DNA of 33,446 nucleotides from assembly GCF_009720835.1 (NCBI RefSeq), contig NZ_WNKZ01000073.1, positions 1 to 33,446 of the forward strand, given 5' to 3'. Position 1 is the first letter of the stretch. Every line of letters begins with the position of its first letter. This document shows, piece after piece, positions 8,460 through 15,822 of this stretch. The notes beneath the pieces are model-generated. The model searched no databases. It saw only the letters and a program-made list of their open reading frames with translations, and had not been told where the DNA came from. Source of the stretch: Pseudoduganella buxea. Lineage in GTDB: Bacteria > Pseudomonadota > Gammaproteobacteria > Burkholderiales > Burkholderiaceae_D. Made by a program: the position numbers and the translations under genes.

Positions 8460-9743
8460 ATGCCTTTTTCCTCTCTAAAGAAAAGAATAGGCTTGAAGCT
8501 GTCGCTGAACGATCCCCGCTGGGGCCCGGACAAGGACGGCAACAAGCAGGCCCAGGAAGGCAAAAAGCCCGGTGAAGGTCCGCCGGACCTCGACCAGCTG
8601 TGGCGCGATTTCAACCAGCGCCTGAACGGCCTGTTCGGTAACAAGAACCGCAACAACGGCGGTGGCGGCAACGGCGGTGGCGGTGGCGGCGGCGAGCTCA
8701 AAGGCGCCGGCATCACCGTCGGCGCCGTCGCGGCCATTGCCGTGCTGGTGTGGCTGGCCAGCGGCGCCTTCATCGTCCAGGAAGGCCAGAAGGGCATCGT
8801 CACCACCTTCGGGCGCTACAGCCACGAAACGCCGGCCGGCTTCAACTGGCGCTGGCCGTATCCGTTCCAGGCCAACGAGACCGTCAACGTGTCGCAGGTG
8901 CGGACGGTGGAAGTGGGCTACCGCACCAATGTGCGCAACAAGCAGGCAGCCGAATCGCTGATGCTGACGGACGACGAGAACATCATCGACATCCAGTTCG
9001 CCGTGCAGTACCGCCTGTCCGATCCGAAGGCCTGGCTGTACAACAACCGTGACGCCGAGGACACCGTCCGCCAGGTCGCGGAGACGTCGATCCGCGAGAT
9101 CGTCGGCAAGAGCAAGATGGACTTCGTGCTGTACGAAGGCCGCGAGAAGGTGGCCTACGAAACCCAGCAGCTGATGCAGCAGATCCTGGACCGCTACGCG
9201 TCCGGCGCCATGGTCACCAACGTGACGATGCAGGCCGTGCAGCCGCCCGAGCAGGTGCAGGCCGCGTTCGACGACGCCGTCAAGGCCGGCCAGGACCGCG
9301 AGCGCCAGAAGAACGAAGGCCAGGCCTACGCCAACGACATCATCCCGAAAGCGCGCGGCTATGCCTTCCGCCTGCTGCAGGAAGCCGAGGCCTACCGTTC
9401 GATGGTCACCGAGAACGCGTCGGGTAACGCCGACCGCTTCAAGTCCGTGCTGGTGGAATACCAGAAGGCACCGGGCGTGACGCGCGACCGCATGTACCTG
9501 GACACGATGCAGCAGATCTTCGCCAACACCAGCAAGGTGATGGTCGACTCGAAGGCCGGCAGCAACCTGCTGTACCTGCCGCTCGACAAGCTGATCGCCC
9601 AGGTGGCCGCCGCCGAGGCGACCCGCAGCAACACGACGGCGCCACCGCCGGCCGCCGTGCTGCTGCCGCCGCCCGAGAACACCATGAGCACGACCGATCC
9701 GCGCCGCGCGCGGGAATCATCGCGCGACCGGGAGAGCCGCTAA
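8460..9743 (+). CDS. hflK: FtsH protease modulator HflK
   Basis: HflK with HflC forms a large inner-membrane complex that surrounds and controls the FtsH protease. The product (427 residues from this start) has a soluble N-terminal region with a Gly/Asn-rich stretch at about 64-78, one membrane segment at about 84-105, and an SPFH/prohibitin domain beginning QEGQKGIVTTFGRY. A long helical region and a Pro-rich end follow. The ATG at 8460 is 4 bases after the hflX stop. An in-frame ATG at 8439 would add MSEHIKN and overlap hflX. Neither has a strong ribosome site. A much earlier in-frame start inside hflX is not credible. hflC begins directly after the stop codon. Confidence 0.94.
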   Translation: MPFSSLKKRIGLKLSLNDPRWGPDKDGNKQAQEGKKPGEGPPDLDQLWRDFNQRLNGLFGNKNRNNGGGGNGGGGGGGELKGAGITVGAVAAIAVLVWLASGAFIVQEGQKGIVTTFGRYSHETPAGFNWRWPYPFQANETVNVSQVRTVEVGYRTNVRNKQAAESLMLTDDENIIDIQFAVQYRLSDPKAWLYNNRDAEDTVRQVAETSIREIVGKSKMDFVLYEGREKVAYETQQLMQQILDRYASGAMVTNVTMQAVQPPEQVQAAFDDAVKAGQDRERQKNEGQAYANDIIPKARGYAFRLLQEAEAYRSMVTENASGNADRFKSVLVEYQKAPGVTRDRMYLDTMQQIFANTSKVMVDSKAGSNLLYLPLDKLIAQVAAAEATRSNTTAPPPAAVLLPPPENTMSTTDPRRARESSRDRESR

Positions 9744-10622
9744 ATGAACCGTATCGTTACCTTCCTCGTCACCGGCTTCATCGCCGTGATGCTGTTGTCC
9801 TCGACCGTCTTCGTGGTCGACCAGCGCAAGTTCGCCATCGTGTTCGCACTGGGTGAAGTCAAGCAGGTCATCAGCGAACCGGGCCTGCACTTCAAGCTGC
9901 CGCCGCCCTTCCAGAACATCCTGTACCTGGACAAGCGCATCCTGACGCTCGACTCGCCCGAAGCGGACCGCTTCATCACGGCCGAGAAGATGAACATCCT
10001 GGTCGATTCCTTCGTCAAGTGGCGCATCGTCGATCCGAAGCTGTACTTCGTCAGCTTCAGCGGCGACGAAGGCCGCGCGCGCGACCGCATGTCGCAGATC
10101 GTCAAGGCGGCGCTGAACGACGAGATCACCAAGCGCACCGTGCGTGAAGTGATCTCCGGCCAGCGCGGCAAGGTGATGGACTCGATCCGCAACAAGGTCG
10201 TCGTCGAGGCCAAGCAGATCGGCGTGCAGATCCTGGACGTGCGCCTCAAGCGCGTCGACTACGTCGAGCAGATCAACAACTCGGTGTACGAACGGATGAA
10301 GGCCGAGCGCCTGCGCGTGGCCAACGAGCTGCGTTCGACCGGTTCGGCCGACTCCGAGAAGATCCGCGCCGACGCCGACAAGCAGCGCACCGTGATCCTG
10401 GCCGAAGCCTACCGCCAGGCCGAGAAGATCAAGGGCGAGGGCGATGCCGCCGCCAGCGGCATCTATGCCGAGGCATTCGGCCGCAACCCGGAGTTCTACA
10501 AGTTCTACCGCAGCCTGGAAGCCTACCGGGGTTCGTTCAAGACCAAGGCGGACGTCATGCTGGTCGACCCGAACTCGGAGTTCTTCAAGTACTTCAAGGG
10601 CTCCGGCGCGGCAGGGAAATAA
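9744..10622 (+). CDS. hflC: FtsH protease modulator HflC
   Basis: HflC is the partner of HflK in the membrane complex that regulates FtsH. The 292-residue protein has an N-terminal membrane segment (about residues 4-22), then the SPFH domain with VVDQRKFAIVFALGEV, the conserved region RTVREVISGQRG, and the long C-terminal helix with ADADKQRTVILAEAYRQAEK and YRSLEAYRGSF. The start codon immediately follows the hflK stop (TAAATG), so translation is probably coupled. A clear intrinsic terminator follows 22 bases after the stop, ending the hfq-hflC group. Confidence 0.96.
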   Translation: MNRIVTFLVTGFIAVMLLSSTVFVVDQRKFAIVFALGEVKQVISEPGLHFKLPPPFQNILYLDKRILTLDSPEADRFITAEKMNILVDSFVKWRIVDPKLYFVSFSGDEGRARDRMSQIVKAALNDEITKRTVREVISGQRGKVMDSIRNKVVVEAKQIGVQILDVRLKRVDYVEQINNSVYERMKAERLRVANELRSTGSADSEKIRADADKQRTVILAEAYRQAEKIKGEGDAAASGIYAEAFGRNPEFYKFYRSLEAYRGSFKTKADVMLVDPNSEFFKYFKGSGAAGK

Positions 10623-10644
10623 GCCGGCAACGGCAATCCGCAGC

Positions 10645-10675
10645 AAAGGCCGCCGTCGCAGGCGGCCTTTTTTTT
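10645..10675 (+). terminator. Intrinsic terminator after hflC
   Basis: A strong hairpin AAAGGCCGCC / GGCGGCCTTT with the 6-base loop GTCGCA is followed by a T-run reaching 10675. It separates the hfq-hflX-hflK-hflC unit from hisZ. Confidence 0.9.
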
Positions 10676-10774
10676 CCTCTTTATCACCACTTTCGCGTAA
10701 AATATGCGGTTCGGCCGCCCGTGCCGACGTGCGCCTTTGCGCCCATGACTGTTTTTTAACAAACCGGTTCTCCC

Positions 10775-11935
10775 ATGCCGAATTGGCTTCTGCCTGAACA
10801 TATCGCCGACGTACTGCCATCGGAAGCGCGCAAGATCGAAGAGCTGCGCCGCCTGATGCTGGATAATTTCCGCCGCTACGGCTACGAGCTCGTGATGCCG
10901 CCGCTGCTGGAATACGTCGAATCCCTGCTGGCCGGTGCCGGCCAGGATACCGACCTGCGCACCTTCAAGCTGGTCGACCAGCTGTCCGGCCGCATGCTGG
11001 GCCTGCGTGCCGACATGACGACGCAGGTCGCCCGCATCGACGCGCACCTGCTCAACCGCGCCACCGTCACGCGCCTGTGCTATGCCGGCCCCGTGCTCCA
11101 TACCCGCCCGTCCGGCCTGCACGCCACGCGCGAGCCGCTGCAGATCGGCGCCGAGATCTACGGCCATGCCGGCCTGGAAGCGGACGCCGAAATCCAGGAA
11201 CTGGCGCTGGCTTCGCTGGAGATGGCGGGCTTCGCCGAAGTGCGCCTGGACCTGGCCCACGTTGGCGTGCTGCGCGCCATCCTCGACCTTGACCCCGCGG
11301 CGGAGCGCGATCACATCGCCATCGTCGGCCTGCTGCGCGCGAAGGATGTGCCGGGCCTGCGCGAACTGACCGCCGGCTACGCACCCGCCACGCGCGACGC
11401 GCTGCTGGCCCTGCCGAACCTGTATGGGGACGTCGACGTGCTCAGGGCGGCGCGCACGGCGCTGCCGGACGTGCCGGGCATCGCCAAGGCACTGGCCGAA
11501 CTGGCCGCGCTGGCGGCGTCCGCCATCGGCCGCGCCGACGTGGCGATCGACCTGGCCGACCTGCGCGGCTACCAGTACGAGAGCGGCGCGACCTTCGCGC
11601 TGTACGTGCCGGGCCTGCCGAACGCGGTGGCGCGCGGTGGCCGCTACGACCATGTGGGCGAGGCCTTCGGGCGCGCCCGCCCGGCCACCGGCTTCTCGAT
11701 GGACCTGCGTGAACTGGCGCGCCTGTTGCCGACGGCGGACCGCAAGCATGCCATCCGCGCGCCGTGGGGCAACGCGCCCGAATTGAAAGACAAGATCGCC
11801 GAGCTGCGCAAGGCCGGCGAGGTCGTGATCCAGTCCTTGCCGGGTCACAGCAATGAACAGGACGAGTTCGAGTGCGACCGCGCGCTGGTGCTCGACGATA
11901 GTGGTAGTAACTGGATTCTTAAAAACTTAGGTTAA
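10775..11935 (+). CDS. hisZ: ATP phosphoribosyltransferase regulatory subunit HisZ
   Basis: HisZ is a catalytically inactive HisRS paralogue that combines with short-form HisG to give active, feedback-regulated ATP phosphoribosyltransferase, the first step of histidine synthesis. The 386-residue protein begins MPNWLLPEHIADVLPSEARK, has HisRS-like segments (LRADMTTQVARIDAH, GRYDHVGEAFG) and ends without the anticodon-binding domain of a true HisRS. Its length and degenerate HisRS motifs separate it from hisS at 1644. The partner hisG is not in this window. It lies 5 bases upstream of purA, a common hisZ-purA pairing in betaproteobacteria, so the two are probably cotranscribed. Confidence 0.95.
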   Translation: MPNWLLPEHIADVLPSEARKIEELRRLMLDNFRRYGYELVMPPLLEYVESLLAGAGQDTDLRTFKLVDQLSGRMLGLRADMTTQVARIDAHLLNRATVTRLCYAGPVLHTRPSGLHATREPLQIGAEIYGHAGLEADAEIQELALASLEMAGFAEVRLDLAHVGVLRAILDLDPAAERDHIAIVGLLRAKDVPGLRELTAGYAPATRDALLALPNLYGDVDVLRAARTALPDVPGIAKALAELAALAASAIGRADVAIDLADLRGYQYESGATFALYVPGLPNAVARGGRYDHVGEAFGRARPATGFSMDLRELARLLPTADRKHAIRAPWGNAPELKDKIAELRKAGEVVIQSLPGHSNEQDEFECDRALVLDDSGSNWILKNLG

Positions 11936-11940
11936 GTGTG

Positions 11941-13254
11941 ATGTCAAAGAAAATCACTGCAAAAAACGTGGTCGTCATCGGTACCCAATGGGGCGATGAA
12001 GGCAAGGGCAAAATCGTCGACTGGCTGACCGAACACGCCCAAGGCGTGGTGCGCTTCCAGGGCGGCCACAACGCCGGCCATACGCTGGTCATCGGCGGCG
12101 TCAAGACTGCGCTGCAGCTGATCCCGTCGGGCATCATGCGTCCCGGCGTGGCCTGCTACATCGGCAACGGCGTCGTCGTGTCGGTACCGGACGTGCTGCG
12201 CGAGATCGACAAGCTCGAAGCCGTCGGCGTCGAAGTGGCGTCGCGCCTGAAGGTATCCGAAGCCTGCCCGGTCATCCTGCCTTACCACAGCGCGCTGGAC
12301 GCGGCCCGTGAAGCGGCCCGCGGCGCCGCCAAGATCGGCACCACCGGCAAGGGCATCGGCCCGGCCTACGAAGACAAGGTGGCGCGCCGCGCCATCCGCG
12401 TCGCCGACCTGCTGAACGAAAAGCGTTTCGCCGAGAAGCTGGCCGAGAACCTGGACTACCATAACTTCGTGCTGGAAAACTACCTGAAGGCCCCGAAGGT
12501 GGAATACCAGAAGACCCTGGACGACGCGCTGGCCTACGTGCCGCGCCTGCGCCCGATGGTCGCCGACGTTTCCAGCGCCCTGTACGCTGCCCACAAGGCC
12601 GGTGCCAACCTGCTGTTCGAAGGCGCGCAAGGCTCCCTGCTGGACGTCGACCACGGCACCTACCCGTTCGTCACCTCGTCGAACTGCGTGGCCGGCAATG
12701 CCGCCGCCGGTGCCGGCGTTGGCCCGAACATGCTGCACTACATCCTGGGCATCACCAAGGCCTACACGACGCGCGTCGGCTCCGGCCCGTTCCCGTCCGA
12801 GCTGCCGACCGATGCCGGCGTCGGCCATCACCTGGCGCAGGTGGGCCACGAGTTCGGCACCGTGACGGGCCGTGCCCGCCGCTGCGGCTGGTTCGATGCC
12901 GCGCTGCTGCGCCGCTCCGTGCAGATCAACGGCGTGTCGGGCATGTGCCTGACCAAGCTGGACGTGCTGGACGGCCTGGAAACGCTGAAGCTGTGCACCG
13001 GCTACCTGGTCGACGGCGTCAAGGTCGACATCTTCCCGGTCGGTGCCGAGGAAGCGGCCCGCTGCGAGCCGATCTACGAAGAGATGCCCGGCTGGACCGA
13101 CACCACCGTCGGCGCCAAGTCGCTGGCCGCACTGCCGGCCAATGCACGCGCTTACATCAAGCGCATCGAGGAGCTGGTCGGCGTACCCGTCGACATGGTC
13201 TCCACGGGCCCGGACCGCGAGGAAACCATCGTCCTGCGTCACCCGTTCGAATAA
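11941..13254 (+). CDS. purA: Adenylosuccinate synthetase
   Basis: PurA joins IMP and aspartate with GTP to give adenylosuccinate, the first committed step to AMP. The 437-residue product has the GTP-binding loop GTQWGDEGKGK (residues 14-24), the substrate region GTTGKGIGPAYEDK and the C-terminal STGPDREETI. A GTG directly before the ATG would add one residue; the ATG at 11941 is preferred. It follows hisZ by 5 bases and precedes a phosphoribosyltransferase gene by 28 bases, giving a purine/histidine-linked operon that closes with the terminator at 13853. Confidence 0.98.
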   Translation: MSKKITAKNVVVIGTQWGDEGKGKIVDWLTEHAQGVVRFQGGHNAGHTLVIGGVKTALQLIPSGIMRPGVACYIGNGVVVSVPDVLREIDKLEAVGVEVASRLKVSEACPVILPYHSALDAAREAARGAAKIGTTGKGIGPAYEDKVARRAIRVADLLNEKRFAEKLAENLDYHNFVLENYLKAPKVEYQKTLDDALAYVPRLRPMVADVSSALYAAHKAGANLLFEGAQGSLLDVDHGTYPFVTSSNCVAGNAAAGAGVGPNMLHYILGITKAYTTRVGSGPFPSELPTDAGVGHHLAQVGHEFGTVTGRARRCGWFDAALLRRSVQINGVSGMCLTKLDVLDGLETLKLCTGYLVDGVKVDIFPVGAEEAARCEPIYEEMPGWTDTTVGAKSLAALPANARAYIKRIEELVGVPVDMVSTGPDREETIVLRHPFE

Positions 13255-13282
13255 TAGAAGAAGCAAGAAGCAAAGGAATCAC

Positions 13283-13831
13283 ATGAACGCCCCTCAATCC
13301 AACGAAAAGCACCTGTGGGTGACCTGGGATGAATACAACCGCCTCGTCGAGCGCCTGGCGCTGAAGGTCCACGAGTCGGGCTGGAAGTTCGACATGGTGC
13401 TGTGCCTGGCGCGCGGTGGCGTGCGTCCCGGCGACGTCTTCTCGCGCATCTTCGACGTGCCCCTGGCAATCCTTTCCACCAGCTCCTACCGCGCCGAAGC
13501 CGGCACGGTGCAGGGCGACCTGGATATCGCCAAGTACATGACGATGACGAAGGGTCCCTTGTCCGGCAAGATCCTGCTGGTCGACGACCTGGCCGATTCG
13601 GGCGTGACCCTGACGAAGGTCATCAAGCACCTGCAGGAAAATTTCGAGGGCGTGACGGAAGTGCGTTCGGCCGTGATCTGGACCAAGGGCTGCTCCACCT
13701 TCAAGCCGGACTACCAGATGGAAGAACTGCCGCACAACCCGTGGATCCACCAGCCGTTCGAGGACTACGACGGCCTGCGTCCGCACCAGCTGGCGGCATG
13801 GATCAAGAAGGGCGAGCTGTCGCAGTCGTAA
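13283..13831 (+). CDS. Phosphoribosyltransferase (xanthine/hypoxanthine type)
   Basis: The 182-residue protein has the type I phosphoribosyltransferase fold signature: a hydrophobic strand followed by two acidic residues and a PRPP loop, ILLVDDLADSGVTL (97-110). Upstream is the LARGGVRPGDV loop (42-52). This suits a purine salvage enzyme that transfers ribose-5-phosphate from PRPP to a base, and its place after purA agrees with that. The exact base is not readable from the sequence; xanthine-guanine or hypoxanthine are the likely ones. An AAAGGA ribosome site precedes the ATG. The gene is followed by a strong terminator. Confidence 0.88.
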   Translation: MNAPQSNEKHLWVTWDEYNRLVERLALKVHESGWKFDMVLCLARGGVRPGDVFSRIFDVPLAILSTSSYRAEAGTVQGDLDIAKYMTMTKGPLSGKILLVDDLADSGVTLTKVIKHLQENFEGVTEVRSAVIWTKGCSTFKPDYQMEELPHNPWIHQPFEDYDGLRPHQLAAWIKKGELSQS

Positions 13832-13852
13832 GACCGCGAGCGGCTCCCATGA

Positions 13853-13887
13853 TGGCGGAGGGCTTTCGAGTCCTCCGCCATTTTTTT
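13853..13887 (+). terminator. Intrinsic terminator after the phosphoribosyltransferase gene
   Basis: A 9-bp stem TGGCGGAGG / CCTCCGCCA with a 10-base loop is followed by seven T. It closes the hisZ-purA-phosphoribosyltransferase unit. Confidence 0.9.
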
Positions 13888-13944
13888 ATCGCCCCTGCTA
13901 ACATGGCAGCGACCCCATAAGAACAACAGAACGAGAAAGCGCCC

Positions 13945-14541
13945 ATGACCGAAAGCTTCTTCCAGACCTTCATCCTGCTGTTGCTGGTGACCGACCCCTT
14001 CGGCAACGTGCCCCTGTTCGCCACGGCGCTGGCGCCCGTCGCCCCGGCCAAGCGCCCGAGAATCGTCGTGCGCGAGTGCCTGATCGCCTTCATCGTGCTG
14101 CTGACGTTCATGTTCTTCGGCCGCCACTTCCTGCAGGCGCTGAGCCTTTCCGAAGTATCGCTGCGCATCGCCGGCAGCGTGATCCTGATGATGATCGCGA
14201 TCCGGATGGTGTTCCCGCACCCGGACGGTGTGCTGGGAAAGTCCGATGGGGGCGAGCCGTTCATCGTGCCGCTGGCCATTCCCGCGCTGGCCGGCCCGTC
14301 GGCACTGGCCACGGTGCTGCTGTTCTCGCGCGAGAGCACGGGCGAAGTCGTCATGCATGTGGCCGCGCTCGCCGCCGTGGTGGTGATCTGGCTGGCGGTG
14401 TTCCTGGGCGCCGAGCGGCTGCAGAAGGTGCTGGGCACGCAGGTGATGACGGCGTTCGAGCGGCTGATGGGCCTCATACTGGCCGCGATGGCCGTGGAGA
14501 TGCTGCTGGGCGGCATCCGCGAATTCGTCAAGACACTGTAA
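13945..14541 (+). CDS. MarC-family integral membrane protein
   Basis: The 198-residue protein is mostly hydrophobic with about six membrane segments. It has MarC/YhgN family features: LLLVTDPFGNVPLF near the N-terminus (residues 13-26), a central loop, IPALAGPSALATVLLFS in the middle, and ERLMGLILAAMAVEMLLGGI near the end. MarC proteins were named for the mar locus of E. coli, but their transport substrate is not established. The gene starts 113 bases after the phosphoribosyltransferase stop, behind a terminator. It is 10 bases upstream of the LprI-like gene, so the two probably form an operon. Confidence 0.9.
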   Translation: MTESFFQTFILLLLVTDPFGNVPLFATALAPVAPAKRPRIVVRECLIAFIVLLTFMFFGRHFLQALSLSEVSLRIAGSVILMMIAIRMVFPHPDGVLGKSDGGEPFIVPLAIPALAGPSALATVLLFSRESTGEVVMHVAALAAVVVIWLAVFLGAERLQKVLGTQVMTAFERLMGLILAAMAVEMLLGGIREFVKTL

Positions 14542-14551
14542 AGGAGAAGCG

Positions 14552-14965
14552 ATGCGATGGATGACGATGCTTTCCGCCGCGGCCTTCGGCCTGGCGGCAC
14601 TGGCCCCGGCGTCGGCACAGGAGCCGCGCTGCAAGCGCTCGGGCAGCCAGGCCGAACTCAATGCCTGCGCGGCCGACGATTTCAAGCAGGCCGACAAGGA
14701 ACTGAACGCCACGTGGCAGGCCTTGCTGCGCAAGGAAGCCGGAGACAAGGTCTTCACCGCCAAGGTGCGCACGGCGCAAAAGGCCTGGCTGGCGTTCCGC
14801 GACGCCGAACTGGAGGCCCATTTTGCCTGCGACAGCGATGACAGTCGGATGTGCTGGGGGTCGATGGAGGGCATGTCCTACCTGATGCGCAAGAAGGACC
14901 TGACGCAGCAGCGCACGAAGATGCTGAAGGATATGCTTGAGCATGGGCATGGGCACTACCAGTAA
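14552..14965 (+). CDS. LprI-like (DUF1311) secreted protein
   Basis: The 137-residue protein has a signal peptide (residues 1 to about 22, ending ASA before QEP) and a small helical domain with Cys27, Cys39 and a later cysteine pair in the CDSDDSRMC region. The spacing of QAELNACAADDFKQADKELN and the QKAWLAFRDAEL helix are characteristic of the DUF1311 / LprI family. One member, mycobacterial LprI, inhibits lysozyme; for this protein that role is only an inference. The start follows a good AAGGAG ribosome site and lies 10 bases after the marC-type gene. The C-terminus is His-rich (EHGHGHYQ). Confidence 0.83.
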   Translation: MRWMTMLSAAAFGLAALAPASAQEPRCKRSGSQAELNACAADDFKQADKELNATWQALLRKEAGDKVFTAKVRTAQKAWLAFRDAELEAHFACDSDDSRMCWGSMEGMSYLMRKKDLTQQRTKMLKDMLEHGHGHYQ

Positions 14966-14990
14966 GACAGGACGGCGATGCCGCGCCATC

Positions 14991-15011
14991 CTCAATTCGG
15001 TGTCTGACACC
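14991..15011. repeat. GGTGTCTGACACC palindrome with CTCAATTC arm (left flank)
   Basis: The palindrome GGTGTCTGACACC (14999-15011) is preceded by CTCAATTC. The reverse complement of this 21-base block recurs with few changes at 15734-15754, on the other side of the orphan secreted gene. No gene is visible between 14966 and 15166. Confidence 0.7.
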
Positions 15012-15166
15012 TGATTCGACATCCAATGCAAGCACCTGTTCCACCGAGCCGCGGGCACCGTGGCTGGTGGCTTGTACGGGGACGCGTGATGCGCGATACT
15101 CACCGCTGCCGGATCGACGCCGGCAGCCGCTCGCCACGCCGCGGCCATTCGGCGGGACCAGCAAGA

Positions 15167-15655
15167 ATGCCCATGAAAATACGCGCCGCCATCATCATCG
15201 TCACCTTGCTCGCCACCTCGTCTGCCAGCGCGTTGAGGGTTATGCCCCGGCCCACGACCACGTTGACCCGCGCCCTGGCTTGCGATGGCGCCGCTCCAGA
15301 ATTGGTTCTCAACGCCATTGAAACCCTGGGCAAGCCCGATACGAATGCGGGTGACTATATCCTCGAAAAGCCCCTGATTCTCTTCGGCCTGCCGGTCACG
15401 CACGTTACCGTCACGGACAGCGCAGGCGAATCGGGCCCCACCTATATCGCCAAATTCCCCGACGTCGATATCAACGAAGTCGTGGCTGCGGCGCGGCTGA
15501 CGCTGCGCGCTGGCGGCTATATGCGCGATACGGACGACGGCCGCTTGTCGATCGACATATTCGACCGCGTCGTCGTGGGCCTGTCCTGCACGCCGCGGAT
15601 GCGCCGCGCCGACAGTCCAATCCACATGATGACAGGCTGGCTTCAGTCGCGTTGA
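15167..15655 (+). CDS. Predicted secreted protein of unknown function
   Basis: I do not recognise this 162-residue protein. It has a clear N-terminal signal peptide (MPMKIRAAIIIVTLLATSSASA, residues 1-22), then a soluble domain with one cysteine near residue 39 and another near the C-terminus (GLSCTPRMRR), which could form a disulfide. A GGCGGGA ribosome site at 15151-15157 favours the ATG at 15167; the ATG at 15173 is two codons later. The reading frame is open farther upstream to 15026, but that part is basic and lacks a plausible ribosome site. The gene is isolated, and inverted GTGTCTGAC-type repeats flank it on both sides. Confidence 0.65.
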   Translation: MPMKIRAAIIIVTLLATSSASALRVMPRPTTTLTRALACDGAAPELVLNAIETLGKPDTNAGDYILEKPLILFGLPVTHVTVTDSAGESGPTYIAKFPDVDINEVVAAARLTLRAGGYMRDTDDGRLSIDIFDRVVVGLSCTPRMRRADSPIHMMTGWLQSR

Positions 15656-15692
15656 CAGCGCCGCGGCAGGGTTGGTGGCATGCATTCCGCGG

Positions 15693-15754
15693 CTCAATTG
15701 GCTGTCAGACACGGGAATTGGTGAGCGTGATTAGGTGTCTGACGCCGAATTGAG
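15693..15754. repeat. Hairpin of two GTGTCTGAC-type arms (right flank)
   Basis: CTCAATTGGCTGTCAGACAC (15693-15712) and GTGTCTGACGCCGAATTGAG (15735-15754) are inverted relative to each other around a 22-base loop. The right arm is an inverted copy of the block at 14991-15011. The hairpin could end transcription of the orphan gene, although no T-run follows. Confidence 0.65.
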
Positions 15755-15772
15755 ACCGAATCGGCAGGCATG

Positions 15773-15802
15773 AAAAAACCGCCACGGCGCGAGCGGTGGC
15801 GG
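15773..15802 (-). terminator. Intrinsic terminator of uvrB
   Basis: Read on the minus strand, a 7-bp stem CCGCCAC / GTGGCGG is followed by six T. It lies 21 bases beyond the uvrB stop codon. Confidence 0.85.
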
Positions 15803-15822
15803 TCGGTGGGGCGGGCGGGGCG

